From: Vibrio atlanticus
Lineage (GTDB): Bacteria; Pseudomonadota; Gammaproteobacteria; Enterobacterales; Vibrionaceae
Direction of reading: 5' to 3'
Length of the DNA: 64,000 nucleotides
NCBI RefSeq assembly: GCF_024347315.1
Contig: NZ_AP025461.1
Coordinates: forward strand, 620,001-684,000
Below the pieces are notes generated by a model. That model was not told where the DNA came from and ran no database searches. It saw only the letters and a list, made by a program, of their open reading frames with translations. Numbering within the stretch: the first letter of the stretch is position 1; each line of letters begins with the position of its first letter. Below are positions 9,051 through 17,874 of this stretch, piece after piece. The position numbers were made by a program, and so were the translations under genes.

Positions 9051-10256
9051 TTGAGCCAATCGACCTTTAAAAAAACACCGCTACTCTTAGCCATGATGAT
9101 CATTGCTACAGGACAGGTGGGGGTGAGTATCTATTTACCATCATTGCCGCTAATAGCTTCAGACTTAAGTGTGACTCAGGTAGATGTACAGCTGCTCGTT
9201 ACGCTGTTTCTTGTGGGTTTTGGCTTGTCTCAGCTATTTTATGGGCCGATGTCCGATGCCGTGGGGAGAAGACCTATCTTCTTGTTAGGTCAGGGTGTTT
9301 ATTTGATTGGTACTGTTGTTTGTGTTGTTTTTTCCGACAGCATGACGGCGTTAGAGGTTGGTCGCTTGTTGCAAGGTCTAGGGGCGGGTAGTGCCTCGGT
9401 TCTTGGGCGAAGTGTGCTGCGCGACAGCTATGATGGCCTTCAACTGACCAAAGCGCTGTCTTATATTTCGGTCACCGCTTCGATCATGCCGATTATTGCG
9501 CCCGTGTTTGGTGGTTGGATCTCATTCCACCTCGGTTGGCAGGCGGTGTTCCTGTTTGTTCTTGTGTATTTACTGGCGATATTCACTCTCGGCTACTTTG
9601 TTCTTCATGAAACTTTACCATACGGAAAGAGCCGCTTTGAAGTCAGTCAAGTGGTCAAGAACTATGGCCGTTTGTTGACGAATCGCCAAGTGTTGACCAG
9701 TGCCAGTTATAATTGGATGAGTTACATGGCGAGTTTGGTGTCGCTATCACTGTTTCCATTCTTAATGCAAGAGCAATTGGGGCTGACAGCCGCCGAATAC
9801 GGATCGTTGATGATAGTCCCTTCGGCTGGCTTACTGATTGGTAGCGTGGCTTTGAACTTGCTCAATCGTAGGTTTAGTACACCACAATTGATGAGTCTTG
9901 CGATTTTGATCATTTTAGCTTCAGGGACTTGGTTACTTACTCATGAGTTATCCATCTTTAACTTAGTGTGGGCATTTACGTGGTTAGCTATCGCTCAAGG
10001 TATCTCCTTCCCTCTATCGATCAGTATGCTATTAGAACCTCATAAGAAGAAAGCGGGCGCGGTGTCGGCACTGTCAGGTTCAATTCAGATGTGTTTGGCG
10101 GGCTTACTTGGTGGATATCTAGTCGAGAGTTGGGTGACGACTCACCTACAGCTCGGCGTGTTTTATCTGATTATTGGCGCTTGTATGGCTACAGTACTTT
10201 GGTCTTCAACGAGAATGAATAAGAAAGCCACAGCTACCGAAGTTGAGTACAGTTAA
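9051..10256 (+). CDS. Bcr/CflA-type MFS drug-resistance transporter
   Basis: 401 residues with twelve membrane helices. The MFS loop 2-3 signature FYGPMSDAVGRRPIF lies at about 63-77, and a motif-C-like GLGAGSASVLGRSVLRD follows helix 4. This pattern matches the Bcr/CflA/EmrD branch of proton-coupled multidrug exporters. The start is a TTG with AGGGA five bases upstream, and no ATG preserves helix 1. It is divergent from a LysR gene that probably regulates it. The true substrate cannot be read from the sequence. Confidence 0.85.
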   Translation: MSQSTFKKTPLLLAMMIIATGQVGVSIYLPSLPLIASDLSVTQVDVQLLVTLFLVGFGLSQLFYGPMSDAVGRRPIFLLGQGVYLIGTVVCVVFSDSMTALEVGRLLQGLGAGSASVLGRSVLRDSYDGLQLTKALSYISVTASIMPIIAPVFGGWISFHLGWQAVFLFVLVYLLAIFTLGYFVLHETLPYGKSRFEVSQVVKNYGRLLTNRQVLTSASYNWMSYMASLVSLSLFPFLMQEQLGLTAAEYGSLMIVPSAGLLIGSVALNLLNRRFSTPQLMSLAILIILASGTWLLTHELSIFNLVWAFTWLAIAQGISFPLSISMLLEPHKKKAGAVSALSGSIQMCLAGLLGGYLVESWVTTHLQLGVFYLIIGACMATVLWSSTRMNKKATATEVEYS

Positions 10257-10378
10257 GCAGCTGAAGTACAGACCAGTTAAACAGCTAGCTCGCTATAGTT
10301 CAGCATACAGTCGTTAATACGTTGTATTTGTATGGATGGTTTTCTACAATACCTGCGTCCATTTAATAGGTAATAAAC

Positions 10379-10729
10379 ATGCAGCAAAATGAATTTGAAG
10401 TACTGGTAAAAGCTATCTGCGTACTAGATGGCTTGCCTCAAGCACTTGAGTTATTGAAATCCAATGAGGATACAGAAGTCGCTGAGGCTGCTGGATCACT
10501 AACAGGTCAATTTGCGCTAGCTGAAGTTGAAGGCGAAAAGCGTATTTACCACGTGACGCTTCAAGAAAATGAACAAGGCGAAGAGCAAGAGTACATCGAA
10601 CATGTGATGAATGAAGGCGATGACTTAATCAAATTTGCAGCTTGGTTCTTTGAAACTATGTTCGAATTAAAGCAAAAAGACACATACCAAATTGCAGGTA
10701 AAACTTACAGACAGCCAAAGCGTAGCTAG
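10379..10729 (+). CDS. hypothetical acidic protein
   Basis: A 116-residue acidic cytosolic protein with no signal peptide and no membrane segment. It has a glutamate-rich middle (NEQGEEQEYIE) and a C-terminal amphipathic region (FAAWFFETMFELKQ). I do not recognise the family. It has its own strong terminator and a consistent start. Transcribed alone. Confidence 0.6.
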   Translation: MQQNEFEVLVKAICVLDGLPQALELLKSNEDTEVAEAAGSLTGQFALAEVEGEKRIYHVTLQENEQGEEQEYIEHVMNEGDDLIKFAAWFFETMFELKQKDTYQIAGKTYRQPKRS

Positions 10730-10810
10730 TTTTCTTAACTGTTTGTTTTCTAAGTTATTTCTTCATGTTGGTTGATTTCTAAGCAATTAGGTTTCTAAAA
10801 AACTATTTTT

Positions 10811-10837
10811 AAAGCAGCTCTCTTGAGCTGCTTTTTT
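10811..10837 (+). terminator. rho-independent terminator
   Basis: A perfect 10-bp stem AAAGCAGCTC / GAGCTGCTTT with a 4-base loop, then T residues. Confidence 0.85.
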
Positions 10838-10971
10838 ATGGATGTTTAAATGAAAATTTGAATTGTAACTTAATGGTGATATTACACTAAAAGTGTGATT
10901 TAGATCTTGTTTTTGAGCGCTTTAAGTGTAGAATCCGCGCATAAGAAAATCGATTATGTGCGGAGATAAGC

Positions 10972-11106
10972 ATGAATTACGAACTAGGCCACGCATACCT
11001 TGGTCAAATGGTAGCAAAAAACATGATGCACGAAGCGTTGTATGGCAAGCCAAAGCCAAAAAAAGCATCATTCATTAAGCGAATGATGAAGAAAATGGCG
11101 AAATAA
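10972..11106 (+). CDS. 44-residue basic small protein
   Basis: A short open frame from an ATG with GGAG six bases upstream to a TAA, followed within about 25 bases by a strong terminator. The product has an N-terminal helix-like part (MNYELGHAYLGQ) and a lysine-rich C terminus (KPKPKKASFIKRMMKK), pI well above 9. Its own promoter-like spacer, ribosome-binding site and terminator argue for a real gene. It resembles no family I can name. Confidence 0.6.
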   Translation: MNYELGHAYLGQMVAKNMMHEALYGKPKPKKASFIKRMMKKMAK

Positions 11107-11127
11107 GCATTTTCAAAAACGGATTTT

Positions 11128-11187
11128 AAAAAGGCCTTAAACTTACTGGTGTCCAACTATTGGGATTAGTTCAGTTTAAGGCCTTTT
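11128..11187 (+). terminator. rho-independent terminator of the 44-codon gene
   Basis: A 13-14 bp stem (AAAGGCCTTAAACT / AGTTTAAGGCCTTT) with a long loop ends in a T-rich tail. It could also act leftward. Confidence 0.75.
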
Positions 11188-11285
11188 GCGTTTTAGCGAT
11201 TAATGAAGGTCATCGCTCGTTTTGTTGTGGATGGACACAAAAAACACTGATTAATTCACGATCGGATTTGTAACTCTGTGTGAGT

Positions 11286-11903
11286 TTAGCCTGTCGATTG
11301 GTTGGATAGGTCGACAACATTATTCGGGATGCTATCTAAACCGTTCTCTTTCATCCACGCTTCTAAGTTGTCAGCTCCACCAATGTATTTACCATCGAGC
11401 CAGATCTGAGGAACGGTTACTGGTGTTTTCTCACCAATGTGCGCTTTTACCTCTGGAATCATACGATACAAAGCTGCGCTGTCTTTCACGACATCGTGGT
11501 ATTGGTATTCAACACCCGCTTCATCAAGCATTTTCTTTGCCTTAACGCAGAATGGGCAGGTCGCTTTACCATAAACGATGTTGCCTTTTAGGCTGTCGCG
11601 TTTGGTCCACTCTTTGATAACGGATTGAACTAACACACCGCGGTTAAGCGCTTCGCCTTGGCTTACAACCTTGCCTTCAACAACAAGGATTGGAGCATGC
11701 CAAGAACCCAGTTTTAGCGGCTCCCACCAGTGAGACAACCAATCTTTCACTTCCAGTTCGACATCGACATCTGATAACTCATTCTCAAAAGTATCCTTAA
11801 GAATGTCTTTGGTAAGGGTACATTCCCCACATGGGATATTAACTTTAAATGGACCCCAGCTGCCTGCCCAACGGTATAGTGTAATCTTGACTGGTTTCTT
11901 CAT
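11286..11903 (-). CDS. glutaredoxin with an extra N-terminal CxxC domain
   Basis: 205 residues. The C-terminal third is a dithiol glutaredoxin: CPFC at 116-119, a TVPQIWLDGKYIGGADN glutathione-binding stretch and a closing helix. The N-terminal half contains a separate CGEC (25-28) in a segment that also begins with a beta strand and reads ITLYRWAGSWGPF, so a second redox-active thioredoxin-like fold is likely. It would act in cytosolic glutathione-dependent disulphide reduction. It sits 68 bp downstream of an EamA transporter on the same strand, but an operon is not clear. Confidence 0.8.
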   Translation of the reverse strand: MKKPVKITLYRWAGSWGPFKVNIPCGECTLTKDILKDTFENELSDVDVELEVKDWLSHWWEPLKLGSWHAPILVVEGKVVSQGEALNRGVLVQSVIKEWTKRDSLKGNIVYGKATCPFCVKAKKMLDEAGVEYQYHDVVKDSAALYRMIPEVKAHIGEKTPVTVPQIWLDGKYIGGADNLEAWMKENGLDSIPNNVVDLSNQSTG

Positions 11904-11971
11904 GCTTACGGCCTCGTTTGAATTCTCTTATCCATATAGAACGGACAGTCGAACTATTTATTTCATCGATC

Positions 11972-12862
11972 CTAAACTTTCTTTATTTTCGCCGGTTTTT
12001 TCGTTTCCCAATGGGTAATAAATGCAACTGACGCAATAATAATAGCAGCCCCTAGCCATAAACGACCCGGTGGAACCCAACTAAATACAATCCAACCCGC
12101 TAGAACATTTAACGGTAATTTCGCGTGGTCAAAAGGTTGCACAAACGAAGCATCAGCAACTGAGTAGGCTTTTACAATTGCCCATTGAGCGAGTGCCGTC
12201 ATAACACCGATAACAATCAAGATAGCCCAAATTGTACCGCCGCTTGGAGTCTGCCAATCTGGCGCGGCAAGCAGGATGTTAAATGGTGTGATCAATAGCA
12301 GCAAGTAAACCACCATGGTTGAAGGACTGTCTTGCGAAGAGAGTTTTTTCACCATGAGTGAGTAGCATGCCCAGAAGAAAGCTGCGCCAACCGGTAGCAG
12401 TGTTGCCCAGTTAAAGTCTTCTGCCCACGGCTCTAGAATCACCATAGCACCAGCGAAGCCGGCTAAGGTCGCGCCCCAGCGAGCTGCCCCAACTTTCTCT
12501 TTGAGGAAAAGTCCTGAGCCTATGGTTGCAAACAATGGCGACGTCATGAGAAGGGCAATGCCTTGCCAAATAGGTACTGGGTAAGCCAATGCCCATATCC
12601 AAAGTTGAATACCAATAACAGACAAGAAGACACGGAATACGTGCAACTTTAGGTTGTCGGTTTTTAGCGCGCGGCGAATGCCCAGCGTTTTCAGATAAGG
12701 AAGAATAGCGAACAACGCGATGGCGTATTGAATGACGGCAACGGTGGTAGAAGTAAGTCCGAAATGAATGCTAGCGACTTGAGTTAGGCTATTAATAACG
12801 GCAAAGGCTATGCCTGCGGTTAGCATCCAGCTAGCGCCTTGGATCGGATGGTGTTGTGACAT
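11972..12862 (-). CDS. EamA/DMT family transporter
   Basis: 296 residues with ten predicted membrane helices arranged as two five-helix EamA repeats (RhaT/PecM-like). The loops are short and the C-terminal tail is lysine-rich (HWETKKPAKIKK), facing the cytosol. Such proteins usually export amino acids or other metabolites, but the substrate cannot be assigned. ATG start at 12862. Confidence 0.85.
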   Translation of the reverse strand: MSQHHPIQGASWMLTAGIAFAVINSLTQVASIHFGLTSTTVAVIQYAIALFAILPYLKTLGIRRALKTDNLKLHVFRVFLSVIGIQLWIWALAYPVPIWQGIALLMTSPLFATIGSGLFLKEKVGAARWGATLAGFAGAMVILEPWAEDFNWATLLPVGAAFFWACYSLMVKKLSSQDSPSTMVVYLLLLITPFNILLAAPDWQTPSGGTIWAILIVIGVMTALAQWAIVKAYSVADASFVQPFDHAKLPLNVLAGWIVFSWVPPGRLWLGAAIIIASVAFITHWETKKPAKIKKV

Positions 12863-12960
12863 GATGCTTCTAATTATTTGATGTGGTTCACCTATGATAC
12901 GGATTTAGCACCACTTAACCAGAAAAAGCATTGATGAAGTTGGTCAGAATATTTGAATAT

Positions 12961-12989
12961 AAAAAAGGTTGAGCAACCGCCCAACCTTT
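12961..12989 (-). terminator. rho-independent terminator of the porin gene
   Basis: Read leftward: the stem AAAGGTTG-GGC / GC-CAACCTTT, followed by T residues, directly after the porin stop codon. Confidence 0.8.
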
Positions 12990-13016
12990 CTAGTCTCTAT
13001 CTAAAGTCGATTTAGA

Positions 13017-14006
13017 TTAGAAATCGTAGCGGACACCTAGGCGAAGTGTGTCTTCACCAGCTGTCACGATACCTTTTGCATTTTTAACTTCGTCTAAACC
13101 GTTAACGTAGTAAGAAAGGTATGTGCGGAAATTGCTGTTTAGTTTGTAGTAACCGGCTAATTCAATACCGTCGACAGCGTCTACTTTTGCTCCGCTGTTG
13201 ATTTCATCTTCCTGGTAAGTATATACGACTGCAGCAGATACTTGCTTGGTGAATTTGTATTGCGCTGCAAACTCCATAGCAGTGAATGACTTAGCATCGG
13301 TACCTGTCGCTTTATCATCTAGGTCGCCTGTTGAATAAGTCGCTGCTAAGTACAGGTTGTCTAGAGAATACGCTAGGCCGGCAAGGATTTGGTCTGCGCT
13401 ACCTTTATTTTCCCCTAGGTCTTCACCTGAGTAGGCTAGGCCAAGATCTAAGCCCATTGGCAGTGAGTAAACACCAGAAATGCCGTAGCCGTCAGAGTCT
13501 TTTTTGCTGTTGGTTTGGTAAGTGGCTTCTAGTTGCAGAGCATCAAAACCGCCACGGTACGCAAATACGCCATCTTCTTTATCAGAAGCTGCACCGAATG
13601 CTTGCTGCACACCAGAAAACTCAGTGATATCCGTAAAGTCAGATACGATAACTGAAGCCATATCTTGGCGACCGACAGAAATGGCTTGACCGTCAAAATC
13701 AACACCTGCGTACATGTAACGGTTTTCAAACTTATCAGAACCTGTGTCTTGCTCAGCTTCGTAGAAACCGAATGCCGTTGCAGTATCTGTAAGTTCTGTT
13801 TTACCACCAAGGTTTAAACGGAAACGAGTTTTATCTTTCATTGAACCTTCAACTTCAGCACCACCGGAACCAATGAAATCACCACGGAATTCTGCACGAC
13901 CGCCAATTTTAAGTTCTGTACCATCAGAGCTGTAAACCGTTGCTGCTAACGATGAACCTGAAACTAGTGCCGCTACCACTGCAGAAGCTAGAACTGCCTT
14001 TTTCAT
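13017..14006 (-). CDS. general outer-membrane porin, OmpU/OmpT-like
   Basis: About 329 residues from the ATG at 14006, which has AAGGT 8 bases upstream; the frame opens at a GTG at 14012. A signal peptide (MKKAVLASAVVAALVSGSSLA) precedes the mature protein starting near ATVYSSDG. Alternating beta strands and a terminal phenylalanine (RLGVRYDF) fit a 16-strand trimeric porin of the Vibrio OmpU/OmpT class. It would pass small hydrophilic solutes. A long 5' region, likely regulated by osmolarity or bile systems in relatives, separates it from the rightward gene. OmpU and OmpT cannot be told apart here. Confidence 0.85.
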   Translation of the reverse strand: MKKAVLASAVVAALVSGSSLAATVYSSDGTELKIGGRAEFRGDFIGSGGAEVEGSMKDKTRFRLNLGGKTELTDTATAFGFYEAEQDTGSDKFENRYMYAGVDFDGQAISVGRQDMASVIVSDFTDITEFSGVQQAFGAASDKEDGVFAYRGGFDALQLEATYQTNSKKDSDGYGISGVYSLPMGLDLGLAYSGEDLGENKGSADQILAGLAYSLDNLYLAATYSTGDLDDKATGTDAKSFTAMEFAAQYKFTKQVSAAVVYTYQEDEINSGAKVDAVDGIELAGYYKLNSNFRTYLSYYVNGLDEVKNAKGIVTAGEDTLRLGVRYDF

Positions 14007-14012
14007 AATCAC

Positions 14013-14382
14013 TTACCTTGTATTTTAAAATCCGTGAGCAATACGCTCTCCGTTTCGATATGAAACTAATCTAGAGCAGCTAAATTAAGCTTTCATTTCT
14101 GTAAAATTACATTTTCGTGAATAGGGAACTTTTTAAGTGTTGATTTTATTGCACTTTTATTTCAGGAACCTGAGTGGTTTGTGAATGGGTATACCACTCG
14201 TATTTCCTTATTCGGTTACTTTTTCAAGTTTCTATTTGGGTGAGGTGATAATGATATGGGTGAACCTTATGGTGAGGTTAGAGCTTCTTCATCTTATTAA
14301 CTGTTTGTACTGATTAAGATATCCTCTATGATGCCAAAACTTAGAAAAGAATAAATTTTGCTCAACAAGATGGAGACGTTGG
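14013..14382. promoter_or_regulatory. divergent promoter region, porin and aspartoacylase-family genes
   Basis: 370 bases without a gene. A 7-bp inverted repeat GAGTGGT / ACCACTC with a loop of about 13 bases lies near 14172-14200. Otherwise it is AT-rich promoter-like sequence with no site I can name. Confidence 0.35.
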
Positions 14383-15396
14383 ATGAAAACAGAGTACTTA
14401 GGCGATGTTTTACAAGGTAGGCAGGTTATTGGCGCCTTAAATGTTGAAGACTTATCGATTGGAGAGCATCAGTTTTGGTTTCAAGTAACCAGTGATGGGT
14501 TAGGGCAACCTAAAAACATGCCGGTTTCTGTTTTCAAAGGCAGTCAAGACGGCCCGAAGTTGCTGATCACTGCCGGGATTCATGGTGATGAGCTAAACGG
14601 TGTGTTGGCTGCTCAGCAAATTATCCGAGATTTAGTAGGCAACACATTAAAAGGCACGGTGACAGTTGTACCAACTGTGAATTTGTCTGGCTTGCTTAAC
14701 CACAGCCGCGATTTTATCTCTTCGGATCCGGGCTCTTGCCCTGCCAACCTTAATCGACTCTTTCCGGGGGATGCACACGGCTTAGCCGCGGAGCGATTCG
14801 TCGCATCTCTGTGGGATCGCTTACTCAAACACAACGCGACATTTGCTGTTGATCTGCATACCCAAACTCGTGGTGCCGTGTATCCACTTTATGTGTTTGC
14901 TGATTACCGAGTAGAGCAATGTTTGGAGATGGCGAGGTTAATGCAGCCCGATTGTGTTCTTAATGATCCCGGCGATCCGGGTATTCTTGAAACGGTCTGG
15001 AATCGAAGTGGAATTCCGAGCATTACAGTGGAAGTCGGGATGGGGAAATTTACTCAACCTGACATGATTCAACGAGCCGTAGATGGTGTTTTTAATATTC
15101 TTTCTTACTACGAGATGCTTGATGCTGAAGGTTTACGAGACAAAAAGCCACTGCCAAGTATAGATTGGATAGAGGGCAATAATGTGGTGTCTATCCGCGC
15201 TGATATTGGTGGATTTGTGTTGCCTCAGGTCGAGCTTTTACAAAGCGTAGAGCAAGATGATCTTTTGGCGATTCAATACGACGCTTTTGGTAACGAATGT
15301 CGTCGTTATCATGCACCGTCTGCCGGGCGTGTACTTAGCTATAACGTGGATGCATTAAGGGAGCCAGGGGCGCTTGTCTGTCGACTATTGAGTTGA
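14383..15396 (+). CDS. succinylglutamate desuccinylase/aspartoacylase family protein (M14-like)
   Basis: 337 residues. The zinc-binding HxxE motif is in GIHGDELNG (H67, E70), followed by VDLHTQTRG and the acidic region SITVEVGMG that holds the catalytic glutamate of carboxypeptidase-like deacylases. The family (AstE/ASPA, M14) removes an acyl group from N-acyl amino acids. The exact substrate is unknown, and no arginine-degradation genes sit beside it. A C-terminal barrel-like region (about 255-337) is typical. It is transcribed alone. Confidence 0.85.
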   Translation: MKTEYLGDVLQGRQVIGALNVEDLSIGEHQFWFQVTSDGLGQPKNMPVSVFKGSQDGPKLLITAGIHGDELNGVLAAQQIIRDLVGNTLKGTVTVVPTVNLSGLLNHSRDFISSDPGSCPANLNRLFPGDAHGLAAERFVASLWDRLLKHNATFAVDLHTQTRGAVYPLYVFADYRVEQCLEMARLMQPDCVLNDPGDPGILETVWNRSGIPSITVEVGMGKFTQPDMIQRAVDGVFNILSYYEMLDAEGLRDKKPLPSIDWIEGNNVVSIRADIGGFVLPQVELLQSVEQDDLLAIQYDAFGNECRRYHAPSAGRVLSYNVDALREPGALVCRLLS

Positions 15397-15425
15397 GATG
15401 CTTTTAGGTGAGAAGCTCTGTAGTT

Positions 15426-15495
15426 GGTAAGTTCTGAGTTGAAAGCTCTTAAGTGGTAAGCTCCTAATTGGTAAGTACTGAGTTGAAAAACTCTT
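15426..15495. repeat. degenerate direct repeat array
   Basis: A 25-base unit beginning GGTAAGT and ending GAGTTGAAA(A/G)CTCTT occurs at about 15426-15450 and again at about 15470-15495, with a shorter degenerate GGTAAGCTCC copy between them. Confidence 0.55.
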
Positions 15496-15543
15496 TGGCA
15501 GGTGTCTCTTTGTTCATCTGGTGCATCGTCATTTGAAACGCGT

Positions 15544-15571
15544 AAAAAAAAGACCGAGCAGGGCTCGGTCT
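15544..15571 (-). terminator. terminator of the PTS operon
   Basis: A perfect 8-bp stem GACCGAGC / GCTCGGTC with a 3-base loop is followed, read leftward, by eight T residues. Confidence 0.85.
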
Positions 15572-15607
15572 GATAGCTTTTCTCTGGAGTAACAGCTTTT
15601 AGCGTAA

Positions 15608-16057
15608 CTAGTATCGCTTTAAGATCTCGATGATCTCTTGCTCTGTTTCCGCTGCGATAATGGCATCAATGTCATCATCATTTTGGAACAACTCTGATAG
15701 CGCCATAATAGTATGGATATGGCTATCTGAGTCCATCGCTGCCAGAGTGATTGAAAGGTAAACGTCACCGTTGTCTTCCGACTCTAAATCAACACCCTTT
15801 TTGAATACTGTTACCTGCAGTGATGCTTCGTTCACACCATCTTCAGGACGAGCATGAGGCATCGCAATCTTTGGTGCTAGAACATAGTACGCGCCGATGT
15901 CTTTGTGCTTTTGCTTGATAGCTTCAACATAGCTTGCTTCAATTTTCTTGCTTGCTAACAGTGTTGAACAGGTTAAATCAATCGCCGCATCAACCGTTAG
16001 GTTCTCTTCAGAGTTGATGATAACGCCTTGGTTACCGATTAAATCGAATAGGCTCAT
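15608..16057 (-). CDS. PTS sugar transporter subunit IIA, ascorbate/fructose-type
   Basis: About 149 residues from the ATG at 16057, which overlaps the upstream IIC stop codon in an ATGA arrangement; the frame opens 12 bases earlier. It is an EIIA type-2 domain whose phosphorylated histidine lies in the motif PHARPEDG. It accepts phosphate from HPr and passes it to the IIB subunit. Translationally coupled to the membrane subunit, it is the last gene of the operon. Confidence 0.85.
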   Translation of the reverse strand: MSLFDLIGNQGVIINSEENLTVDAAIDLTCSTLLASKKIEASYVEAIKQKHKDIGAYYVLAPKIAMPHARPEDGVNEASLQVTVFKKGVDLESEDNGDVYLSITLAAMDSDSHIHTIMALSELFQNDDDIDAIIAAETEQEIIEILKRY

Positions 16058-17310
16058 GAAACAATCCATCCTAGAATCAGACCAACAACACCGAAGTCGA
16101 AGTCAGCAAATGTTGTTGCTTCAAGCCCAAGACCACCCAGTACTGGAAGTAGTAGCATTGGTAGGAAAGAGATACACAGACCTTGCGTGAATGAACCTAG
16201 AATTGCACCACGTAGACCGCCAGTCGCGTTACCGTAAACACCTGCCGCACCACCTACGAAGAAGTGTGGAACCACACCTGCTACAATGATTGTCCAACCA
16301 AGTGCACCTTGAACTGCCATTGCTAGTAGGCCAGCCGCGAAAGAACAAAGGAAACCGATTAGTACCGCGTTTGGTGCTACTGGGAATACCATAGGGCAGT
16401 CTAGAGCAGGTTTTGCTCCTGGTACTAGTTTGTCAGAGATACCTTTAAATGCAGGAACGATTTCAGCAATTAGCATCTTCACACCTTGCAATACGATGTA
16501 AACACCACCAGCAAAGATTAGAGATTGCATGAAGGTAAATACAACCCAGTTTTGACCGCTTGATACTGTTTCTACAAACTCGCCGCCCGCAATAATAGAC
16601 GCAAGCATGAAGAAGATAGCCATTGTTGTTGCTACGGCTACTGGCGTATCACGCAGGAACATTAAGCTTTTAGGAACTTGGATGTCTTCTGTTGATTTTG
16701 ATGTGTCACCGAATTTGCTACCAATGAAGCCAGACACGATGTAAGACAGTGTCGAGAAGTGACCGATAGCCAGTTGATCAGTACCCATCACTTTTTCAGT
16801 GTACTTTTGGCCTAGCGCTGGCATCACAACCATTAATGTACCCACAATGATAGAGCCGATTGCGACTAGAACTGTGCCTTCAATGTTTGCTGTAGACAAA
16901 ATTACCGCTACTAACATAGACATGAACATTGTGTGGTGACCCGTTAAGAAAATATATTTTAAAGGAGTAATACGAGCCAATAAAATATTCACAACGAATG
17001 CGAAGAACATAATTAGAGCCATTTCATAACCGAATGCTTCTTGTGCTAATGCAACAATTGCTTCGTTATTTGGAATAACACCACTTACGCCGAATGCTTC
17101 AGTAAATACAACTGAGAAGTTATTTAGTGCGCCAACAAGAGCGCCAGCACCAAAACCTAAAATTAGGAAACCCATTACGGTTTTAATTGTGCCTTTTAGA
17201 ATGGTGGAAATATCAGCTTTCTGTGCAACAAGGCCAATGAAAGCAATTAAGCCTACCATGATTGCTGGCTCTTTTAATAAGCCGAGCATGAATTCGAAAA
17301 AGTTCTGCAT
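16054..17310 (-). CDS. PTS ascorbate-type subunit IIC (UlaA/SgaT family)
   Basis: 418 residues with about ten membrane helices. It resembles UlaA, the L-ascorbate permease: TILKGTIKTVMGFL, ITPLKYIFLTGHHTMF and QSLIFAGGVYIVLQGVKMLIAE fit that family. Length is near the usual 460. Start ATG at 17310 is 11 bases after the IIB stop codon. The substrate could be ascorbate or a related sugar acid, and no ula catabolic gene is nearby. Second gene of the operon. Confidence 0.85.
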   Translation of the reverse strand: MQNFFEFMLGLLKEPAIMVGLIAFIGLVAQKADISTILKGTIKTVMGFLILGFGAGALVGALNNFSVVFTEAFGVSGVIPNNEAIVALAQEAFGYEMALIMFFAFVVNILLARITPLKYIFLTGHHTMFMSMLVAVILSTANIEGTVLVAIGSIIVGTLMVVMPALGQKYTEKVMGTDQLAIGHFSTLSYIVSGFIGSKFGDTSKSTEDIQVPKSLMFLRDTPVAVATTMAIFFMLASIIAGGEFVETVSSGQNWVVFTFMQSLIFAGGVYIVLQGVKMLIAEIVPAFKGISDKLVPGAKPALDCPMVFPVAPNAVLIGFLCSFAAGLLAMAVQGALGWTIIVAGVVPHFFVGGAAGVYGNATGGLRGAILGSFTQGLCISFLPMLLLPVLGGLGLEATTFADFDFGVVGLILGWIVS

Positions 17311-17320
17311 AATTTGGACC

Positions 17321-17590
17321 TTACATGAAAGTTTTTAGTTGTTCTTCGATTGATGCTTTGTCAAAAATATTCTTAAGGCTGATTATGTTCTCTTTTCCGC
17401 CTTCTTTCAGTTGGTTTGCAACGTCTGTTGCTGCTACCCAAATATCCGCATTACTTGATGCAGCAGATGATAGATCTTCGTGATCAACTTCCGCTTCGAA
17501 ACCGATTTTTTTAGCCACTTCTTTCACTGCCATTTCCATCATTAGTGAAGTACCAAGGCCGTTACCGCAAACTACAAGAATCTTTTTCAT
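17321..17590 (-). CDS. PTS ascorbate-type subunit IIB
   Basis: 89 residues, the small soluble IIB domain. The phosphorylated cysteine is in LVVCGNGLGTSLMMEM near the N terminus. It is the first gene of the operon and passes phosphate from IIA to the sugar bound by IIC. An inverted repeat about 90-130 bases upstream is a candidate control element. Confidence 0.85.
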   Translation of the reverse strand: MKKILVVCGNGLGTSLMMEMAVKEVAKKIGFEAEVDHEDLSSAASSNADIWVAATDVANQLKEGGKENIISLKNIFDKASIEEQLKTFM

Positions 17591-17680
17591 AATATTTGTC
17601 TCAATTGGATTTTAGGGGTTGAGAAACTGCGTTCTCTTATTGTGTGGGAGCATAGTAATGGAAATATTGAGATTTCAATA

Positions 17681-17723
17681 AGATCTCCATCACAAAGCTA
17701 AAATGAGATTGTGACGGAGATCT
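17681..17723. promoter_or_regulatory. 15-bp inverted repeat upstream of the PTS operon
   Basis: Left arm AGATCTCCATCACAA (17681-17695) and right arm TTGTGACGGAGATCT (17709-17723) are inverted copies with one mismatch around a 13-base spacer. No T tract follows on either strand, so an operator or RNA switch is more likely than a terminator. It lies between the PTS operon and the unknown gene upstream. Confidence 0.55.
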
Positions 17724-17874
17724 CCCTTGTGTGTGGTAAAGATCCAGAGTGAGACTTTGATCAAATTTAACTTTTCACACGAATATGCAACGTATCTATT
17801 GAGAAAGGTTGGGGGGAATGTATTTGTCTATTGGAATGTAAATATATAGAGGGTCTATTGAAGAAAATAGAGAA

